DNA of 64,000 bases. Origin: Streptomyces clavuligerus. Lineage in GTDB: Bacteria > Actinomycetota > Actinomycetes > Streptomycetales > Streptomycetaceae. The position numbers and the translations under genes were made by a program. Every line of letters begins with the position of its first letter. The first letter of the stretch is position 1. This document shows, in pieces, positions 8,794-17,733 of this stretch. A model generated the notes under the pieces. That model did no database searches. It saw only the letters and a program-made list of their open reading frames with translations, and was not told the origin of the DNA. The stretch covers positions 6,125,001 to 6,189,000 of the forward strand of contig NZ_CP027858.1 in the NCBI RefSeq assembly GCF_005519465.1, written 5' to 3'.

Positions 8794-10641
8794 TCAACCG
8801 GCCAGCGGGGTGTCGTAGAGGTCGTAGCTGCGGCGTTCGTGGAAGCGGCGGAGCACTTCCTCGTGCACCCGGCCCTCGCACGAGGGCGGCAGCCCGGCGG
8901 GGCGCAGCCCCAGCCGCCGGCACAGCCGGTGCAGCGCGGCGGCGGCCCAGGCGGGGTCGGCCAGGAAGGGGTCGCCGTCGTCCCGGGCGGCCCGCCAGAC
9001 ACCCAGGACGGACGCGGCGGCCAGGAAGACGGCGTAGCGGTCGGCGAGGGCGAAGCTGGCGGGCGACGCGAGCGCGGTCCGGTCCTGCGGGGTCAGGCTG
9101 AGGCTGTCCTCCTGGAGCTGGCGCAACTGGTCGAGGAGCCGCATCACCAGCGCCTGCACGGCCAGTTCCTCCGGGGAGCCGCTGGGCAGTCCGTCGACGG
9201 CGGCGACCAGGGAGGCGCTGAGACTGTCCCGCCCGCTGGCCAGCGCGAGCCGGTCGAACGGCAGCCCCGGCAGCCCCTCCCGGGGCCGGAACAGCGCCTC
9301 CGGTGCCTCGTCCCCCGCGAACCAAGCCCGCCGGGCGAGCCGGGAGAGCTGCGGAATGATCGTCGCCTGGCAGGCGGCGGAGCCCGCGTGGCCGAGGCTC
9401 AGCACCGGCAGGTCGCGGACGTGTTTCTGGAAGAGTCCGAACGCGCCCTCGCGGACGTAGAACCGCGCCCCGAGCACGATCGACAGGTCGTACATGGTGT
9501 CGGTGAGCATCTTCGGGACCAGGTACTTCACCGCCGCCGCGTACACACTGGTCTCGTCCGGCAGCAGATGCACCGCCCGGGTGCCGACGAGCGCCATGCT
9601 GTCGCAGATCAGCAGGTCGAGAAAGGCGCCGGTGAGGGTCTCGGCGGCGTGCGGTATCTCCATCACCGTCCGCCGGTAGAGCTGCCGCCCCAGGGCGAAC
9701 CGCACCACCGTGCGCAGACTGGTGTCCAGCGCCCCGATCGCCATGCCGGGGATCGCGCTGCGGGTGATCTGGAAGGACCGCAGCGCCAGTTCGACGCCCT
9801 GCCCCACCCGGCCCACGAGCGTGCCGTCGTCCACCGGGCAGCCGTCGAACTCCAGCCCGGACAGCCGGCAGCCGCGGACCCCGACGGCGGCGTAGCGGGG
9901 CAGCACCGAGAACCGCTCCGCGTCGAGCCGGTCCCGTTCGACGAAGAGCACCGAGTGGCTGCGGCTGCCCGGCGTCCCGTCCGTCCGGGAGAAGAGGGAG
10001 AAGGCGGCGGCCCGGTCGGCGTTGTTGATGACCTCCTTGCGGCCGTGCAGCCGGTAGCCACCGGGGACCGGGTCGGCCCGGAACTCGTTGCGGACGAAGT
10101 CGTTCCCGTGCGGCAGCTCGTGGTAGGCGACGGAGACCTTCTGGTTGTCCAGGAGCAGCCCGGCCAGTCTGCGCCGCTGCTCGGGGCTGCCCGCCGTCCA
10201 CACATTGGCCGCCGCCATGAACGAGGTGATGCCGTAGCCGAGGCCCAGCGCCACATCGCGCCGGAAGAGCTGCCGCATCACCCGGACCAGGGTGTCCAGC
10301 CGGTCCAGCCGCCCGCCCAGCGCCGTGGGCACGAACTCGGCGTTGAAGACCAGCTCGTCCAGGAGGCGTTCCCCGGCGGGCGGCAGCTCACCCGCCTCGT
10401 CGGCGGCGAGGATATGCCCGGCGGACAGCGGGTTGCCCTCGTCGTCGAGGTCCCCGAACCGTTTCTCCAGATCGGCGATCCGGGCCTGGACCACACTCTC
10501 CTGGGCCTCGTGGGCGAGCACCCCGTCGGTGCTGTCGGTGCTGTCGGTGCTGTCGGTGCCGGGGCCGTGCCCCGTGCCGTTCTCGATGCCGGTCGGGGCG
10601 GCCTCGTCGCGGAGCCCCGGGACGGCGGGATCACTCAGCAT
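8794..10641 (-). CDS. Acyl-CoA dehydrogenase-like flavoprotein (acyl-ACP desaturation), copy 1
   Basis: A 615-aa long-form acyl-CoA dehydrogenase homologue with an extended C-terminal helical domain. Recognisable segments are the N-terminal helical domain, the middle beta domain (VAYHELPHGND, GRKEVINNADRA) and the C-terminal four-helix domain starting near FQITRSAIPGMAIG. The usual catalytic Glu motif (YEG followed by Thr/Asn) is not seen where expected; that position reads LGHAGSAACQ. The start overlaps the end of the second dehydrogenase gene by 11 nt. The N-terminal 35 residues include a (STD) repeat. Paired ACADs next to a FAAL occur in friulimicin (LipB/LipE; known) and introduce a double bond in the lipid. 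Confidence 0.85.
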   Translation of the reverse strand: MLSDPAVPGLRDEAAPTGIENGTGHGPGTDSTDSTDSTDGVLAHEAQESVVQARIADLEKRFGDLDDEGNPLSAGHILAADEAGELPPAGERLLDELVFNAEFVPTALGGRLDRLDTLVRVMRQLFRRDVALGLGYGITSFMAAANVWTAGSPEQRRRLAGLLLDNQKVSVAYHELPHGNDFVRNEFRADPVPGGYRLHGRKEVINNADRAAAFSLFSRTDGTPGSRSHSVLFVERDRLDAERFSVLPRYAAVGVRGCRLSGLEFDGCPVDDGTLVGRVGQGVELALRSFQITRSAIPGMAIGALDTSLRTVVRFALGRQLYRRTVMEIPHAAETLTGAFLDLLICDSMALVGTRAVHLLPDETSVYAAAVKYLVPKMLTDTMYDLSIVLGARFYVREGAFGLFQKHVRDLPVLSLGHAGSAACQATIIPQLSRLARRAWFAGDEAPEALFRPREGLPGLPFDRLALASGRDSLSASLVAAVDGLPSGSPEELAVQALVMRLLDQLRQLQEDSLSLTPQDRTALASPASFALADRYAVFLAAASVLGVWRAARDDGDPFLADPAWAAAALHRLCRRLGLRPAGLPPSCEGRVHEEVLRRFHERRSYDLYDTPLAG

Positions 10642-12526
10642 GGCGTCCCCTCGGGTGTCCGGACCCGCTGTCGGGCGGTGTTCCGGTGTCGGTGTGTACG
10701 GGTGTGCTGTGCGTGCCCGCGGTGGCCGGTCCGGCGCTCCCCCGGGCGGGCGCGGGGGCCCCGGCCGGTACGGTGCCGGCGGCCGGGGCGCTGTGCAGCC
10801 GCAGCGGCAGCAGGGAGAACAGCTCCCCGGCGGCCGTGGCCGCCCGCAGATGCTCCAGCAGCCGCGGATACGCCTCCGGCTCGCCCGTGTGCTGCTCGCC
10901 CAGCCGGACCAGCAGCCGGTCGAGGACCGGCCACAGCCAGACCGCGTCCTGCCACAGCCCGGCCGTACGGCCCGCGCTGCCCGTGCGGTGGTTGTGTGCC
11001 CACAGCCCGAGCGCCGCGGCCCCGGCCAGCACCAGGCTGTACCGGCGGGCGACGTCGAACGCCTGCGGCGGCACATCGCCGACCACCGACCGGTAGGTGT
11101 CCATCTCCTCGTGAATCCGGCCGGCCGCCGTCAGCAGCCGCTCGGCCGGGCCGAGCGCGCCCTTCAGCTCCGGCCGCCGCGCGGCCTCCTCCCGCAGCGC
11201 CGCCACCGACTCCGGCAGCGTCGCCATGATGCCGCTGCCGCGCCGGGCGACCAGGCTGAGGCGCTCCGGCTCCAGCGGCTCCAGCTCCGTACGGAGGTCG
11301 AAGGCGCGGGCCGCGCCCGCCGTGTCGCCGGTGCCCCGCTGCCAGCCCCTGGCCAGCGTGCGGAACTGGTTCACCAGCGCGTTCAGATTGACCAGGGTGT
11401 TGCCGTCGAAGAGACCGACGATCCGGTGGTCCCGGTCCACCTTCTGGAACATGCCCCGCGCGTGCACCCCCTTGAGGAAGGCCCGCGCGCCCAGCAGCCG
11501 GGTCAGCTCCGCGATCACGGCCTCGGTGCCCGTCGGCAGCAGGTACTTGGTCACGGCGGCGGCCACGCTCAGCTCGTCCGTCGCCGTGTGCACGGACCGG
11601 GCCGCCACCGTCGCCAGCGCCTCCCCGGCCAGCACGTCCGCCGCCGCCGACGCCAGCACATGGCGGGCCTGCGGCAGCTCCACCAGCCGCCGCCCGTACA
11701 GCTCGCGCCGCTCGGCGAAGTCCAGGGCGATGCGCAGCGCGTGGTCCGCGGCGCCCAGCGACAGCGAGGAACACATCGTCCGGGTGAGCTGGAGCGCCTT
11801 GAGCACGGTCTCCAGACCGGTGCCCTCCGCGCCGACGGCGGCGCCCGCCGGGACCGGGGCCCCGTCGAAGGCGATCCCGCTGATGTCGGCGCCCCGGATG
11901 CCATGGGTCGGGATCTTCGGCACACAGCGGTAGTGCTCACCCTGGGTCAGGGTCCGCTTGTCCACCAGGAGAACGGTGAAGCCGCGCGGCCCGCCCTCGG
12001 GGTGGGTACGGGTGAGCACGGAGAGCAGACTCCCCCGGGTGGCATTGTTGATCAGCCACTTCTCACCGGTGAGCCGCCAGCCGCCGCTGCCGTCCGGCTC
12101 ACCGAGCACATCCCCGGCGAGCAGATCGCTGCCGTGCGCGCGCTCGGTGAGGGCGAGCGAGACCGGCACCCCGGACCGGATGTCCTCGGCGAGCCGCCGG
12201 GCCTGGCTCTCGGAGCCGGAGACCCAGACGCACACCCCGCCCAGATAGGTCTTGCCGTGCCCGATGGCGACCGTCAGATCGCGGCGGGCCACGACCCGCA
12301 TCACCTGCATCACGGTCTCGTAGTCGGTGAGCCGGCCGCCGTACTCCGCCGGGATGTAGTACTCCTGGAGCCCCCAGCTCTCCAGGGCCCGGCAGATCGG
12401 GGCGGGGAACTCCTCCCGCTCGTCCAGCTCCAGACTGAGCGCGTGCGGGAAGGCGGACTCGGGGTCCTCGGGGTCACCCAGCAGCAGTTCCAGCTCCTGG
12501 GCGACGCGGTAGGGGCGGTGGTCCAT
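10631..12526 (-). CDS. Acyl-CoA dehydrogenase-like flavoprotein (acyl-ACP desaturation), copy 2
   Basis: A 631-aa paralogue of the downstream neighbour. Its ACAD features are clearer: ALTERAHGSD, GEKWLINNATRG, and a catalytic-loop region reading GLFDGNTLVNLN, where Asp stands at the usual Glu position. The last 50 residues are Pro/Gly/Thr-rich and probably disordered. It begins 3 nt after the FAAL stop codon and overlaps copy 1, so FAAL, ACAD2, ACAD1, ACP and PKS form one tight leftward operon. It is predicted to use FAD and to oxidise an ACP-bound fatty acyl chain; the double-bond position cannot be read from sequence. Confidence 0.88.
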   Translation of the reverse strand: MDHRPYRVAQELELLLGDPEDPESAFPHALSLELDEREEFPAPICRALESWGLQEYYIPAEYGGRLTDYETVMQVMRVVARRDLTVAIGHGKTYLGGVCVWVSGSESQARRLAEDIRSGVPVSLALTERAHGSDLLAGDVLGEPDGSGGWRLTGEKWLINNATRGSLLSVLTRTHPEGGPRGFTVLLVDKRTLTQGEHYRCVPKIPTHGIRGADISGIAFDGAPVPAGAAVGAEGTGLETVLKALQLTRTMCSSLSLGAADHALRIALDFAERRELYGRRLVELPQARHVLASAAADVLAGEALATVAARSVHTATDELSVAAAVTKYLLPTGTEAVIAELTRLLGARAFLKGVHARGMFQKVDRDHRIVGLFDGNTLVNLNALVNQFRTLARGWQRGTGDTAGAARAFDLRTELEPLEPERLSLVARRGSGIMATLPESVAALREEAARRPELKGALGPAERLLTAAGRIHEEMDTYRSVVGDVPPQAFDVARRYSLVLAGAAALGLWAHNHRTGSAGRTAGLWQDAVWLWPVLDRLLVRLGEQHTGEPEAYPRLLEHLRAATAAGELFSLLPLRLHSAPAAGTVPAGAPAPARGSAGPATAGTHSTPVHTDTGTPPDSGSGHPRGRHAE

Positions 12527-12529
12527 GGG

Positions 12530-14389
12530 TCAGCCCACCGGGGTGAGGGCCGGGGCGGTGCCCGCGGGCGCCGCCGTCGGGTCGCTCTTCGCCCCCGCCG
12601 TTCCTGCGCCGGCCGCTGCCCCGGCCGCTGTCTCCGCCGCCGCGACGAGCGCGCGCACCGCCGGGTCGAGCACCGCGTGCAGCGGGACCACCGCCCCCGA
12701 GGCGAACAGGCGCCGCATCAGCGTCCGCTGGATCTTGCCGCTCGTCGTCCGGCGGATCGTGCCCGGCCGCACCAGCAGGACGTTCCCGGCCGGTACGGCG
12801 AACTCCTTGGCGATCAGCCGCTGGATTCCGGCCGCGACCCCCGCGAGATCCGTGTGCGCGGCGGCGGCCTTGATCTCGTGGATCACCACCAACTGCTCCT
12901 GGCCTTCGGCGTCGATCCCGAAGACCGCCCCGGTCCCGATCGCCGGGTCGAGGGTCCGCACCGCGCTCTCGACGTCGTACGGATACACATTGCGGCCGTT
13001 GATGAGGACCATCTCCTTCAGCCGCCCCGTGACGAACAGCTCGGCACCGTCCAGGACCCCGAGGTCACCGGTGCGCAGCCAGGTGCCGAGCCCTTCCAGA
13101 CCGCTGATCCGCGCACCGAAGACCTCGGCGTTCACCTCGGGTCGCTCCCAGTAGCCCGAGGCCACGCTGGCCCCGCGCACCCAGATCTCCCCAACCCGGC
13201 CGGCGGGCCGCTCCGCCCGGGTGTCCGGGTCCACCACCCGCACCTCGAAGTCCTCGCCGTCCGCCACCCCGCTGCTGACCAGGGAGCGCCGGGGCGCGCC
13301 CAGATACGGGCCCTGCACCGCGCCGCGCTCCAGACCGGCCGCGTCCACCTCGCGCACCAGCGCGCCCCGGCCCCGCGGGGTGCCCGTCACCAGCAGGGTG
13401 GTCTCGGCCATGCCGTAGCAGGGGAACATGGTCTCGGCCCGGAAGCCGTACGGCCCGAAGCGCTCGGTGAACGCCTTCAGGGTCTCGGCCCTGACCGGCT
13501 CGGCACCGTTGCAGGCCGTCCGCCAGGTGGACAGGTCCACGCCCTCCAACTGGGCGTCGGTGATCCTGCGGACACAGAGGTCGTAGGCGAAGTTGGGACC
13601 GCCGCTGCCGTGCACGCCGTACTCGCTCACCATCTGGAGCCAGCGGGCCGGTTTGCGCAGGAACGAGACCGGGGACATCAGCACGCTCACGGTCCCCAGC
13701 CACAGCGGCTGGAGCACATGTCCGATGAGTCCCATGTCGTGGTAGAAGGGCAGCCAGCCGCCGACGACCGTGTCGGGGGTGTTGCCGGTGGCCCGCGCGA
13801 TCGCCGCCTCGTTGGCGAGCAGATTGCCGTGCGAGACCATCACCCCCTTGGGGGCGTTGGTCGAACCCGAGGTGTACTGGAGGAAGGCCAGGTCGTCCGG
13901 GCGGAGCCGGGGGTCGCTCCAGGCCCCGGCGTCGGCGACCGGCCCCCGGTCCGTGGCCAGGCAGGCCACGTCGGAGAAGTTCTCCGCCGCGAGCCACGCC
14001 TCGACGTCGGGCACATGGGCGCCGAGGGTGAGCACCGCGCCCACCCGGGCGTCCCGCACGATTCCGGACACCCGCTGGAAGTGCTGGCCCTGCTCGCTGG
14101 GGAGCGGCGCGGGCACCGCGACCGCGCCCGCGTACAGGCAGCCCACGAACGCCTTGATGAACTCCAGGCCCGAGGGGTACAGCAGCAGCACCTGACGTCC
14201 CTGAAGCCCCCGTTCCTGGAGCCAGGACGCCAGGTCCTTGGCGGCACGGTCCAGCTCCGCATAGGGCAGGTGCTCGGCCTGGGTGCCGCCCCTGCCCTCC
14301 GCGAGGAACACAAAAGCGTCCGCGTCACCCCGTTCGTCCGACCGCGTCAGCACAAGCTCCGCGAATGAACCGAATTCCGCCACCGTCAT
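12530..14389 (-). CDS. Fatty acyl-AMP ligase (FAAL)
   Basis: A 619-aa adenylate-forming enzyme that activates a free fatty acid as acyl-AMP and passes it to an ACP. The P-loop motif is YTSGSTNAPKG; further ANL motifs include GWLPFYHDMGLIG, CYGMAETTLL, WLRTGDLG and a C-terminal TSGKIQRT. The HDMGLIG stretch and the lack of a carrier domain are typical of FAALs rather than acyl-CoA synthetases. The last 50 residues are Ala/Gly/Pro-rich. It is the first gene of the lipid operon and sets the starter unit. About 560 bp of non-coding sequence lie upstream, so its promoter is probably there. Confidence 0.93.
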   Translation of the reverse strand: MTVAEFGSFAELVLTRSDERGDADAFVFLAEGRGGTQAEHLPYAELDRAAKDLASWLQERGLQGRQVLLLYPSGLEFIKAFVGCLYAGAVAVPAPLPSEQGQHFQRVSGIVRDARVGAVLTLGAHVPDVEAWLAAENFSDVACLATDRGPVADAGAWSDPRLRPDDLAFLQYTSGSTNAPKGVMVSHGNLLANEAAIARATGNTPDTVVGGWLPFYHDMGLIGHVLQPLWLGTVSVLMSPVSFLRKPARWLQMVSEYGVHGSGGPNFAYDLCVRRITDAQLEGVDLSTWRTACNGAEPVRAETLKAFTERFGPYGFRAETMFPCYGMAETTLLVTGTPRGRGALVREVDAAGLERGAVQGPYLGAPRRSLVSSGVADGEDFEVRVVDPDTRAERPAGRVGEIWVRGASVASGYWERPEVNAEVFGARISGLEGLGTWLRTGDLGVLDGAELFVTGRLKEMVLINGRNVYPYDVESAVRTLDPAIGTGAVFGIDAEGQEQLVVIHEIKAAAAHTDLAGVAAGIQRLIAKEFAVPAGNVLLVRPGTIRRTTSGKIQRTLMRRLFASGAVVPLHAVLDPAVRALVAAAETAAGAAAGAGTAGAKSDPTAAPAGTAPALTPVG

Positions 14390-14949
14390 CCCCTCGCCTA
14401 TTTGAAGCGATGTGCATTTCTTTGGACCGACTGTTCTGCCGACTCGTGCCGATGGTCGGCTCCGGCTCTAAAGCCGGTCTTGCGCTGGACCCGAGCCGGG
14501 TCCGGCCCGTCCCCGGCGGGGTCTTGACAGGCCGTCGGCGCACCACGAGCGCACGGACGGGGCACGGACGGGGCATGGACGGGGCACCGACGGGGAGGGA
14601 ACGCGCCGAGGGGAGGCGCCGGGAGGAAGCACGGAGAGGAAGCACGGAGGGGGGAAGCGCGAGAAGGGGGCCGTACCGGGGGGACCGTGCCGGTACGGCC
14701 CCCGGGGAGAGGGCTCGCGTCCGCTCCGGCCAGGGCCGGGCGGGGCTGTGCGGGGATCTGCGGCCCGCCGTACGGACGGGGGCTCGGGGAGAGCAAGGGG
14801 GCGGAGGCTCAGAAGAAAGAGGCGGGGGCTCGGGACGGGGGCTCAGGACAAGGGGATCGAGGGATCGGGACGAGGGGACGGAGGCCCAGGAGAAGGGGCG
14901 GGGGCTCAGGACGAGGGAGTCGAGGGCCCGGGAGAAGGGAGCGGGGGGC
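14390..14949. other. Intergenic region with GC-rich short repeats, probable FAAL promoter region
   Basis: No convincing gene is seen. The part next to the FAAL start (about 14390-14470) has less extreme composition, with AT-containing segments such as TATTTGAAGCGATG, and is the likely promoter zone. From 14550 to 14945 the sequence is a purine-strand-biased patchwork of imperfect repeats (ACGGGGC units near 14560-14600; GGGGCTCAGGA-like units at 14780-14950). Apparent long frames here are caused by composition. Confidence 0.55.
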
Positions 14950-15363
14950 TCAGGGCGGCGGCGGGAAGGGGTCCTCCAACTGCGCCCACAGCTCCCGTTC
15001 CCCCGGCGCGGGCGGATGGTGCGGAACAAGCCGCTCCGGGTGGGCGGGCGGAGGCTCGTCCAGCGGGAGCACGGCACCGCCGACGCGCGGCAGCCCCCAC
15101 GGGAACAGCAGCCCGCCCCCGTCGTCGTCCCACGGACCGCCCCGGGGCACCGCCCAGGGCTCGGAACGCGGGGCCGGAGCCGGGTCCGGGGCCGGGCGCA
15201 CCGGCGGCGTGGAGCGCCCCGACCACTCCCGGGCCGCCGCCCTGAAGTGCTCCGCCGGGAGGACGCCGAACATCGCCGCCAGCGAGGCGAGACCCCGTAC
15301 CAGGAACCGTCCGGCCCGGCGGACGGCGCGGGGCCCGAACCCCGCGCCGGGAATCGTGGTCAT
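14950..15363 (-). CDS. Small DUF6059-like protein coupled to FkbH
   Basis: A 137-aa protein of unknown function that starts 11 nt downstream of the FkbH-like gene with a GAGGAG site, so it is almost certainly co-transcribed with it. The N-terminus is basic and helical; the middle is Pro/Gly-rich. The C-terminal segment HPERLVPHHPPAPGERELW resembles the DUF6059 signature (HPERL followed by an ERxL element) seen in small streptomycete proteins near secondary-metabolite genes. No catalytic residues or export signals are evident. The family assignment is from memory of the motif and is moderate. Confidence 0.65.
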   Translation of the reverse strand: MTTIPGAGFGPRAVRRAGRFLVRGLASLAAMFGVLPAEHFRAAAREWSGRSTPPVRPAPDPAPAPRSEPWAVPRGGPWDDDGGGLLFPWGLPRVGGAVLPLDEPPPAHPERLVPHHPPAPGERELWAQLEDPFPPPP

Positions 15364-15374
15364 GGGCCCGCTCC

Positions 15375-17324
15375 TCAGGACAGGGTCCCGGCGAGGTCCG
15401 CCGTCAGACGGACATGCCCCGGCACCACCGGCAGGGTCTCATCGGCCAGGTCGTGGCGGAAGGTGACCGCGCCCGCCCCGTCCTCGGCCAGCTCCGCGAA
15501 GCCCGCGGACGGGTACAACCCGCGCACCTTGTGGTTCTTGGCCGTGGGCCGGTAGCGCGCGTACACCGCGCCCGCGCCCGCGTCCCTGGCCGCGCGGACC
15601 ACCGCCGCCAGGCAGGACTGCTCGATCCCCCGGGCGAACACCCGGCAGCTCAGCAGCATGTTGTCGATGTGCCAGCCGCCGCCCTCCCGGGCCGTGTCGA
15701 CGAACACCGCCCCGACCAGCCCGTTGTCACCGAACCTGTCGCGGGAGCGGATCGCGAGGACCCGGTGGTCCGGGGAGCCGAGCAGCGCCCGGACCTCCGC
15801 CTGCTGCAAGCGCTCGGTGGTGAGGTTGAACTGATTGGTGCGCAGTGTGACCTGGGAGACCCGGGCGATCTCGTGCTCCCGCACCGGCGAGAACGAGACC
15901 TCGACCCCCAGGCCCGCGAGGTACTCCTCCATCGAGCCCGCGCTCTCCTGGAGATCCTGGCGGGCCGCGTCCGTACGGTACTGCGCGGCGCGCGCCCGGT
16001 CCTCCGCGGTCAGCTCCGGCACGTCGAACCAGCCGTCGGCCAGCAGCCGTTCGACATGGAGCGCGGGCTCCTCGTCCAGCCGGATCACGGCCACGCCCGG
16101 CAGACTGCCCGCCACCAGACCGCACTCGAAGGGCGAGTCGTCGGCGAAGACCAGGCTGTCCACCCCGAGGTTGAGCCGCCGGGCGATGTCGAGGAGGTTG
16201 CCGTCCTTGGGCTCCCAGTTGGCGTTGACCCGGACGAAGTCCTGCTCCCGCAGCACCATGTCGGGGTGGTCGCGCAACACCCCCAGCACCGGTTCGCGGT
16301 CGTTCTTGCTGCACACGGCGAGCAGGACGCCCTGCGCGCCGATCTGGCCCACCGCCTTCTGGAAACGGCCGAACGCCTCACCGCGGTAGGTGGTGGCCGC
16401 GGCGATGCCCTCCGGGCCGTCGTCGCCCAGGATGCCGTCCCACAGGGTGTTGTCGAGGTCGACCACCAGCACCTTCCTGGTGCGCCCGCGCAGCCCCCGG
16501 GCGAGGTGCCCGACCTCCCGGGCGTACCCCGCGAGCAGCTCGTCGCCGAGGAGCACCTTGGCGTAGGCGGCGAGCCGGGGGTCCTGCACCGGGGGCCCAC
16601 AGGCCACCAGCGGATCGAGGTCGACGACATGGACCCGGTCGTGGGCGGCGGACAGCCGCAGCAGACCGGCGTTGAACTCCCGCCAGACCACGCCGAGCCG
16701 GGCGCGGGAGCGGGCGTCCACCAGCCGTCGGGTGTGGCCGCGCAGCAGCGGCAGGGTGTTGAGCACCAGGGTGCCCGTGCCGTGGGCGACATAGCGCTCG
16801 GCGAGCGAGCCGATCAGGGCCAGCTTCGCCGCCGCGATCCGCTCCAGGTCCTCCACGAGCCAGGGGTGCGGCAGCTCGTCGAAGACGATCTGCGCGTCCA
16901 GGACGCAGAGCACCGCGTCGGCGCGGGCCGTGTACAGCTCGCTCCCGGTGTCCTGGAGGTCGCGGAACCAGGAGCCGAAGTCGCCCGGACGCAGCCTCAG
17001 CAGCATCCCGTGGCGGGCGAGTTCGGCCGTCAGCGGGGCGGTCAGGCCCCCCAGGGTGGAGTGGCCGGTGACCACCGCGGCGAACGTGTCGACGGCGGGG
17101 TGGGCCGCGCGCACCGCGGCGGGGTCGAGCCGGGCGAGCAGCTGACCCGCCCGCACCAGATCGGGCGCGGGCGGCCCGGCGGGGTCGCCCGCCGCCGCCA
17201 GCTCGGCCAGCAGGCCGGGCACCTCGGGGTAGGCCGCGACGAGGCGTCCTTCGCGATGGAGGGCGCGCAACCGGTCCAGGGGACCGGTCCGCTCGCCCAC
17301 GGTGGTGCTCGCAACCGTGGCCAT
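15375..17324 (-). CDS. FkbH-like HAD-superfamily protein, glyceryl-ACP synthase candidate
   Basis: This 649-aa protein dephosphorylates 1,3-bisphosphoglycerate and loads the glyceryl unit on an ACP in characterised homologues. The HAD motif I is VVDLDNTLWDGILGDDG, with later HAD motifs VCSKNDREP and FADDSPFEC. An N-terminal SGNH/GDSL-like part and a C-terminal GNAT-like part (RDRFGDNGLVGAVF, KNHKVRGLYPSAGF) complete the usual FkbH architecture. ATG 17324 follows GGAGAC; ATG 17345 is an in-frame alternative. With no methoxymalonate dehydrogenases next to it, but with KASIII, E2 and hydrolase homologues nearby, it points to tetronate formation rather than methoxymalonyl-ACP. Confidence 0.92.
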   Translation of the reverse strand: MATVASTTVGERTGPLDRLRALHREGRLVAAYPEVPGLLAELAAAGDPAGPPAPDLVRAGQLLARLDPAAVRAAHPAVDTFAAVVTGHSTLGGLTAPLTAELARHGMLLRLRPGDFGSWFRDLQDTGSELYTARADAVLCVLDAQIVFDELPHPWLVEDLERIAAAKLALIGSLAERYVAHGTGTLVLNTLPLLRGHTRRLVDARSRARLGVVWREFNAGLLRLSAAHDRVHVVDLDPLVACGPPVQDPRLAAYAKVLLGDELLAGYAREVGHLARGLRGRTRKVLVVDLDNTLWDGILGDDGPEGIAAATTYRGEAFGRFQKAVGQIGAQGVLLAVCSKNDREPVLGVLRDHPDMVLREQDFVRVNANWEPKDGNLLDIARRLNLGVDSLVFADDSPFECGLVAGSLPGVAVIRLDEEPALHVERLLADGWFDVPELTAEDRARAAQYRTDAARQDLQESAGSMEEYLAGLGVEVSFSPVREHEIARVSQVTLRTNQFNLTTERLQQAEVRALLGSPDHRVLAIRSRDRFGDNGLVGAVFVDTAREGGGWHIDNMLLSCRVFARGIEQSCLAAVVRAARDAGAGAVYARYRPTAKNHKVRGLYPSAGFAELAEDGAGAVTFRHDLADETLPVVPGHVRLTADLAGTLS

Positions 17325-17733
17325 GGTGTCTCCGTTCACCGACATTCGCTTCACCGACGCGTTCCGGAAGCCGCCCGGCCCGCCGGTCCGCCGCCCGGTC
17401 CGGGGCCGCCGTACGGGCCGGGGGCCGCCGGACCCGGGGGCCGTCGGCACGATCCTGGCGGGCGCGGCTTAAGGGGCTCTTGCGGAACGGGGGAGGGGTC
17501 GGGGACGGGGACGGTCCGGGGAGGGGGACGGGGTGCGCGCGGGGCCGCGCAGCCCGGTGCCCGGTACCTGATCCGATATTCGTACGCTCGTGCCCCTGGG
17601 TGCCCGTACGCTCGAAGCGGCACGGACCCGGCGGCCCGTGCCCCGGGCGAGGACCGCGGCCCGGCGGCCGCGGCCCTCGCGGACCGCCGGCACCCGGCGC
17701 CCGACCGACCCCCCACACCGAGCGAAGGAGCCC
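17325..17733. promoter_or_regulatory. Divergent intergenic region between FkbH-like gene and ABC exporter
   Basis: About 410 bp separate two divergent starts, so promoters for both transcription units should lie here. The sequence is very GC-rich; the most promoter-like patch is the AT-containing GATCCGATATTCGTACG near 17570-17590. No clear operator palindrome or gene is visible. Confidence 0.45.

Noticed and set aside
10292..14368. 1,358-aa open frame on the + strand opposite the ACAD2 and FAAL genes
   Set aside because: Shadow of two well-supported genes; no domain pattern and an extreme Arg/Pro/Gly/His composition.
14550..14945. Possible coding region in either strand between the FAAL and DUF6059-like genes
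   Set aside because: Frames are driven by short imperfect GGGGCTCAGGA-type repeats; no start with a ribosome-binding site and no motif.
15375..17324. Methoxymalonyl-ACP assignment for the FkbH-like gene
   Set aside because: The hydroxyacyl-ACP dehydrogenase and O-methyltransferase partners are absent, while KASIII, E2 acyltransferase and hydrolase partners are present. Tetronate formation fits better.
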